A program made the translations under genes and the position numbers. Below, one piece after another: positions 59,902 to 64,000 of a DNA stretch of 64,000 bases. The notes below the pieces were generated by a model. That model worked only from the letters and a program-made list of their open reading frames with translations, was not told where the DNA came from and made no database searches. Location of the stretch: positions 39,352-103,351 of the forward strand of contig NZ_JAPWBR010000004.1 in the NCBI RefSeq assembly GCF_041433555.1, in the 5' to 3' direction. Source of the DNA: Granulicatella sp041433555. Lineage in GTDB: Bacteria; Bacillota; Bacilli; Lactobacillales; Aerococcaceae. Within the stretch, counting starts at the first letter, position 1; every line of letters starts with the position of its first letter.

Positions 59902-60225
59902 TTATGATTTGCGTTTTTGGTAGATTTCTTTAACAGCCCATTGACTGTCGTTTGATTCACCTGCAGCAATCGCTGAGGCAATAACCGAGATAATCTTGGT
60001 TTCTGGGTTGCGTTTAAGGACGCGTTTGACCACAAATTGGCTTTCAGGATAATCTGATGCCGCAATCGCCGCTGCAATGATGGAGACGTGCTTAGCTTCT
60101 TCTGCTTCTACCGGTACAAAAGCTTCTAATTTTTCCCATTCAGATTCTGTCTGTGCAGACTGCGTCGATGCGTGTTCCGTTGCTTCAGAATTCTTCTTGC
60201 CAAATAATCGTTGGAGAATTCCCAT
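59902..60225 (-). CDS. oadH: OadH-like accessory subunit
   Basis: A 107-residue soluble protein: MGILQRLFGKKNSE, a charged linker, and a duplicated motif HVSIIAAAIAASDYPESQFVVKRV / KIISVIASAIAAGESNDSQWAVKEI. The pattern resembles the C-terminal piece of the delta subunits of Na+ decarboxylases. Its place as first gene before oadD and oadB matches OadH of E. faecalis. Confidence 0.8.
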   Translation of the reverse strand: MGILQRLFGKKNSEATEHASTQSAQTESEWEKLEAFVPVEAEEAKHVSIIAAAIAASDYPESQFVVKRVLKRNPETKIISVIASAIAAGESNDSQWAVKEIYQKRKS

Positions 60226-60555
60226 TCCTTCACTCCCTTCCCAACATAATCTACATGCAATTATTATACAGAAAACATTATCATTCCTAAACTAGAAACT
60301 GGGGTTTTCCCTGTTCTTTTGGTGTTTTATTATATATAGGATATAAAAGTTATGCTCAATTTGTCACATCAAACTGTTCTTTTAATGTTTTTCGTTATGA
60401 AAACACTATCTTTTTTATTAAATATTGTTTAAGATATCGCTATAAGTAAACGAATTCATTCTACCCAATGAGTTCGTGGAGCTCCCATTCAGGTTTTAGC
60501 GACTGAACGGTTCTCCAACTAAAAAAACAAATTTTTTTAATAAAGAAAGGAAGAT
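60226..60555. promoter_or_regulatory. Divergent control region of the citrate genes
   Basis: AT-rich, 330 bases. oadH promoter on minus: TTTAGG (60286-60291), 17 bases, TATAAT (60263-60268); the poor -35 box suggests an activator, such as CitO. On plus, ATGAAAACACTATC (60397-60410) is a weak cre-like match for CcpA. A structured leader before citH (about 60470-60520) has CATTCAG..CTGAACG and GGAG..CTCC pairs. CitO sites cannot be set by eye. Confidence 0.5.
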
Positions 60556-61941
60556 ATGATGGTTATCACAATTTCAGCTTACGTAATGATGGCAATTTTC
60601 ATGTACGTTATCATGAAGAAAAAAATGTCACCATTTACAGCTTTAGTATTAATTCCATTAGTTTTTGCAATTATTTTAGTTGCTACAGGTCAAGTCCAAG
60701 ACGTTAACATCGGTACATTAATTCGCCAAGGGTTATTCGGAAATAACTCAAAAGATAAATTAACAGCGATGAAAGGGACTGCTGAAACAGGAATTATGCT
60801 TCTATTCGCAATCCTTTACTTCTCTACAATGTTAGACGCTGGATTATTCGATCCAATCACTAACAAAATGATTCGCTTCGCTAAAGGCGACCCAATGAAA
60901 GTATTGATGGCTACTGCTATCGTTGCTGCTGCCGTATCATTAAACGGTGACGGAACAACAACTACATTAATCTGCTGCTCAGCTTTCGTGCCAATTTACA
61001 AAAAATTAGACATGAAATTAATGAACTTAGGGGTTCTTATTATCTTACAAAACACTATCATGAACTTATTACCATGGGGCGGACCTACTGCTCGTGCGAT
61101 GTCAGTTCTTGGTGTAGAAGCAGATATCCTAGCTTACTTAGCACCAGGTATGATTCTTTCAGTTCTTTACGTAATCTTCTTTGTTGCTCGCTCAATGGGT
61201 AAAAAAGAACGCGCTCGTTTAGGTATCCAAGAATTAACTGAAGAAGAATTAAACGAATTGACTACAATTTCTGATCCTGAAGTATTAGAAAAACGTCGTC
61301 CACAAAACTTCGTAATCAACGCTATCTTAACAATCGTATTAATCGGTTGGTTAGTTGCTGGTTCATTCATCAATTCAATCGAAGTGAAACCAGTTGTATT
61401 ATTCTTAGTTGGTACAGGTTTAGCCTTAATGATTAACTACCCAGACTTAAAAGCTCAATCTAAACGTATTGGGGACAACGCTGGGGATGCTGTACAAGTA
61501 GTATTACTAGTATTCGGTGCCGGAGTATTCATGGGATTATTCCAAGGAACTGGAATGGCAACTGCTTTAACAGATAGCATCGTTCAAATCATCCCTAAAC
61601 AATTAGCAGGATTCTGGTCATTAATCATTGCATTAATCTCGATCCCTGGTACATTCTTCTTAACAAACGACGGATTCTACTACGGAGTATTAATTCCATT
61701 CGCTGAAGTTGGACGTCAATACGGCTTCACAGATATGCAAATGGCATTAGCTTCATTAATGGGTCAAGCATTCCACTTATTAAGCCCATTAGTAGCGTTC
61801 ATCTACTTACTATTACGTCTAACAGGATTAGACATGGGTGAATGGCAAAAAGAATCAGCTAAATACGCAGCTGTTATCTTCGTCATCTTCGTTGTAACAA
61901 TCGTATTAATGGGTCACATGCCATTATACTTACCACAATAA
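60556..61941 (+). CDS. citH: Citrate:metal/H+ symporter, CitMHS family
   Basis: A 461-residue carrier with about 12 membrane helices. Motifs: SLNGDGTTTTLICCSAF and NLLPWGGPTARAMSVLG, typical of CitMHS proteins that take up citrate as a metal complex. The start follows AAAGGAAG. It is divergent from oadH, as citH is in E. faecalis. A terminator follows, so the regulator is read separately. Confidence 0.9.
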   Translation: MMVITISAYVMMAIFMYVIMKKKMSPFTALVLIPLVFAIILVATGQVQDVNIGTLIRQGLFGNNSKDKLTAMKGTAETGIMLLFAILYFSTMLDAGLFDPITNKMIRFAKGDPMKVLMATAIVAAAVSLNGDGTTTTLICCSAFVPIYKKLDMKLMNLGVLIILQNTIMNLLPWGGPTARAMSVLGVEADILAYLAPGMILSVLYVIFFVARSMGKKERARLGIQELTEEELNELTTISDPEVLEKRRPQNFVINAILTIVLIGWLVAGSFINSIEVKPVVLFLVGTGLALMINYPDLKAQSKRIGDNAGDAVQVVLLVFGAGVFMGLFQGTGMATALTDSIVQIIPKQLAGFWSLIIALISIPGTFFLTNDGFYYGVLIPFAEVGRQYGFTDMQMALASLMGQAFHLLSPLVAFIYLLLRLTGLDMGEWQKESAKYAAVIFVIFVVTIVLMGHMPLYLPQ

Positions 61942-61963
61942 TCAAACAATTGAATTTGTGAAA

Positions 61964-62000
61964 AAGACTTGTTTAGGCTTAGCCTAACAAGTCTTTTTTT
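61964..62000 (+). terminator. citH terminator
   Basis: AAGACTTGTT-AGGC and GCCT-AACAAGTCTT pair around TTA and are followed by TTTTT. Confidence 0.92.
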
Positions 62001-62065
62001 GTGCATTTTACCATCTTATCGTTTATACTATTTCTAATGTTTACAATAATTTCCAGGAGGCTACT

Positions 62066-62761
62066 ATGTCAGCGATTATCCAAGCGGTAAAGAAAAATTT
62101 AGATATTACCCAAAACAAACCTCTTAAAATTTCGCTCTACGAAGCATTTCGTAAAACGATTATCTTAGGAGAAATCCCTGCAGGTACGCGTATTAACGAG
62201 AAAGAATTCTCGACTGAGTTAAACATCAGCCGTACACCCATTCGCTACGCTCTTAACGAGTTAACGAAAGAGCACCTAGTAGAGCACATCCCTAAGATTG
62301 GTGTCATCGTAAAAGGAATTTCCATTAAAGATGCCCATGAAATTTACGAAATTAGAAAATCACTCGACACATTGGCAACAATTAATGCGATGAAACTTAT
62401 GACGAAAGAAGACTTCAAAGAGTTGAGCGGCATCCTCGAAGAATGCGAACGTCTCAACAACGAAGACAAAGTCGACGAAGTACTTGCAAACTTCACGACT
62501 TTCAATGATTTCATCTACGAAAAATGCCAAATGACACGTCTAAAAGAAATCGTATTTGAATTACGTACATACGTGATTTACTTCCGCGACCTATCGATCC
62601 GTTCATCAGAACGCCGTACAAAAGCGCTCGAGGAACACAAACTCATCTATCGCGGCATGCTCAATAACGATGTGGAACAAATCACGCTGATTACACACGA
62701 GCACTTAGACCGCTCATTACAATTTATTTTGAAACAGATGGAGAAATTACACATTGATTAA
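62066..62761 (+). CDS. citO: GntR-family regulator of citrate use
   Basis: A 231-residue FadR-type regulator: winged HTH (YEAFRKTIILGEIPAGTRINEKEFSTELNISRTPIRYALNEL, about 25-70) and an FCD ligand-binding domain (AHEIYEIRKSLDT, YRGMLNNDVEQITLITHEHLDRSL). Position next to citH matches CitO of E. faecalis, an activator that senses citrate. The start has CCAGGAGG upstream. Its end overlaps citG. Confidence 0.85.
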   Translation: MSAIIQAVKKNLDITQNKPLKISLYEAFRKTIILGEIPAGTRINEKEFSTELNISRTPIRYALNELTKEHLVEHIPKIGVIVKGISIKDAHEIYEIRKSLDTLATINAMKLMTKEDFKELSGILEECERLNNEDKVDEVLANFTTFNDFIYEKCQMTRLKEIVFELRTYVIYFRDLSIRSSERRTKALEEHKLIYRGMLNNDVEQITLITHEHLDRSLQFILKQMEKLHID

Positions 62762-63584
62762 TCCTGAGTTTTTAGCAAAAGTGGCTACAGACGCACTTCT
62801 ACAAGAAGTCAATCTCGCGCCAAAACCCGGCTTAGTGGACCCTATTTCTGTCGGCGCTCATAAGGACATGACAAAGGAAACCTTCTATCAAAGTATCGTT
62901 GCTCTCCGCCCTTATTTACTGGCCTACGCCGAAGCAGGAAGCCGCCACAATGGCACTCCACTCGACTTATTTAACGAGCTTCGATTCCTTGGAAAACAAG
63001 CCGAAGACGCAATGATGGCCGCTACCAACAATATTAACACTCATAAAGGAGCCAACTTCTCCTTTGCCCTCGTCTTAGGGGCTACAGCTCATACAAAAGG
63101 CGACATTCCTGAAGCCTTGCATTACTGCCACCTAATGACGCGCCACCTCATCGAAGTGGACTTTGCCAACCTCGACCAAAAAGAACATCTCTCTTACGGT
63201 GAAAAACTCTACGTCGAACATGGCATCACAGGAATTCGAGGCGAAGCAGCAACAGGCTACCCAAGCCTTGCAAAAGCCCTCGACTATTACAATACACTAG
63301 ACACGCACACACCACGTCACCGCGACCTACTCCTTCTTCTGTATCTAATGACATTTGTCGAAGACGGAAACCTTATTCACCGTGGCGGAATCGATGCGTA
63401 TAAACAAGTGCAACAAGAAGCACAACAATTATTCGAAGAAGCCAAAAACCTCACAGAAGAGCAGCTCGCTAACCGACTCGAGGACTACGACAACGTCCTT
63501 ATCGAGCGTAACCTCAGCCCTGGAGGCAGCGCAGACCTACTCTCGCTCACCTTCTTCTGTCATAAAATACAACAAAACGGATGA
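62754..63584 (+). CDS. citG: Triphosphoribosyl-dephospho-CoA synthase
   Basis: Makes the precursor of the citrate lyase prosthetic group from ATP and dephospho-CoA. The 276-residue protein has LAPKPGLVDPISVGAHKDM, NNINTHKGANFSFALVLG and DGNLIHRGG. The start is a TTG that overlaps the citO stop, with GGAG upstream. It supplies CitX, which is in the other transcript. Confidence 0.92.
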   Translation: MINPEFLAKVATDALLQEVNLAPKPGLVDPISVGAHKDMTKETFYQSIVALRPYLLAYAEAGSRHNGTPLDLFNELRFLGKQAEDAMMAATNNINTHKGANFSFALVLGATAHTKGDIPEALHYCHLMTRHLIEVDFANLDQKEHLSYGEKLYVEHGITGIRGEAATGYPSLAKALDYYNTLDTHTPRHRDLLLLLYLMTFVEDGNLIHRGGIDAYKQVQQEAQQLFEEAKNLTEEQLANRLEDYDNVLIERNLSPGGSADLLSLTFFCHKIQQNG

Positions 63585-63601
63585 ATCCTCATCCGTTTTT
63601 T
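63574..63601 (+). terminator. citG terminator
   Basis: AAAACGGATGA and TCATCCGTTTT pair around ATCC and are followed by TTC; the left arm includes the citG stop codon. Confidence 0.88.
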
Positions 63602-63729
63602 CTTTACCCATTTTTCAGCACACACTTTATATTCTCCCTTCCCCGCGCCAGAGAACTCAGTATTGCACACACCTGTCACCTTCTCTTATTCAAGAAAGGA
63701 TTAACTTTTTATTTATTCTTCCCTCCTGA

Positions 63730-63932
63730 GGCCTGATATTCGGAAAAATCTCGGATTCTATAATAGCAGTAATGGGGAATCGTATTAAATGCGAATTAAA
63801 GGGAGTTAGGAATTTATTCCTTACTCCCTTTTTGAGGCTTTAAAGGTGAGAGACCTTAGGCTCGAACCGGTACCCCATTACCGCTATTATGAAGATATCC
63901 GGAGATTTTGGAGAATATCGGGCCGAAGGCCC
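63730..63932 (+). repeat. Intergenic hairpin element, copy F
   Basis: Full copy. Outer arms GGCCTGATATTC..GGATTCTATAATAGCAGTAATGGGG and CCCCATTACCGCTATTATGAAGATATCC..GAATATCGGGCC pair. Hairpin 1 is AAGGGAGTTAGGAAT / ATTCCTTACTCCCTT, core GAGGCTTTAAAGG, hairpin 2 GGTGAGAG..CTCGAACC with loop ACCTTAGG. It fills most of the 415 bases after citG. Confidence 0.88.
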
Positions 63933-63956
63933 ATGGTTTCAAATGAATATAAATAA

Positions 63957-63987
63957 AAAAGAGTTAACGCAGTTTGCGTTAACCCTT
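63957..63987 (-). terminator. Terminator for a minus-strand gene beyond the window
   Basis: On the minus strand, GGGTTAACGCA and TGCGTTAACTC pair around AAC and are followed by TTTTTTA. No gene is seen on this side in the window, so it belongs to a gene to the right. Confidence 0.8.
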
Positions 63988-64000
63988 TCTGTTAGCTTTT

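Noticed and set aside
1..64000. CRISPR array, prophage, tRNA or rRNA genes, replication origin
   Set aside because: No regularly spaced identical repeats, phage structural genes, RNA gene signatures or DnaA-box clusters were found. The dispersed hairpin elements are about 3-20 kb apart.

Overview
The window is a low-GC Firmicutes chromosome segment from the order Lactobacillales. Gene content and protein style fit the Carnobacteriaceae/Enterococcaceae side, and a Granulicatella-like species is my best guess at low confidence. The support is: a CamS-ligA-pcrA-gatCAB block, RpoE delta, Rae1/MrnC/RlmB next to cysES, PTS uptake of MurNAc, and a citrate cluster laid out as in Enterococcus faecalis (oadHDB-citCDEFX-oadA, with citH, a GntR regulator and citG on the other strand). 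Most genes are on the minus strand. No tRNA, rRNA, CRISPR array, prophage or intact insertion sequence was seen.

Layout. 1-10 kb: end of an unknown gene, brnQ, metG, xpt-pbuX, a gtrA/LPXTG-adhesin pair, rpoE, a DUF1934 gene. 10-21 kb: gatCAB, camS, ligA, pcrA, a degenerate PurK-like ATP-grasp gene, a membrane-anchored glucosaminidase. 21-28 kb: an HTH regulator, a FUSC-like membrane protein, a GntR/ABC-transporter/secreted-protein operon behind a double palindromic operator, and an OatA-like acyltransferase. 28-31 kb: apbE plus two NAD(P)H:FMN reductase genes, the last carrying three C-terminal flavinylation motifs. 31-40 kb: TMEM175-type channel, zinc ribbon protein, two U32 tRNA hydroxylation proteins, the mupG-murP-murQ/murR MurNAc system, two alpha/beta hydrolases. 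40-44 kb: rplJL with the L10 leader, a broken toxin-antitoxin locus, a DUF1310 protein, rplKA. 44-52 kb: rRNA methyltransferase, VanZ, a two-component system, rae1, rlmB, mrnC, cysS, cysE. 52-64 kb: the complete citrate lyase and sodium-pumping oxaloacetate decarboxylase operon with the citrate carrier, regulator and citG.

Two items stand out. First, a family of about 190-245 bp intergenic elements, six full copies plus one decayed copy, that share one architecture: long imperfect terminal inverted repeats, a variable hairpin, a conserved GAGGCT..AAGG core, and a second hairpin with a GAC..AGGC loop. Stem sequences differ between copies while pairing is kept. Second, a cytoplasmic flavin system: ApbE without an export signal, a reductase, and a reductase-PAS fusion ending in three DATSGAS motifs, preceded by a Rex-like operator. 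A 45-residue membrane protein between oadB and citC is a likely overlooked decarboxylase subunit.

Functional links: citrate enters by CitH, is split by CitDEF (matured by CitC, CitX and CitG), and oxaloacetate is decarboxylated by OadA/B/D/H. MurNAc is imported by MurP, cleaved or processed by MupG and MurQ, and sensed by MurR. The redox-linked operon at 28-31 kb is probably tuned to NADH/NAD+ through Rex.
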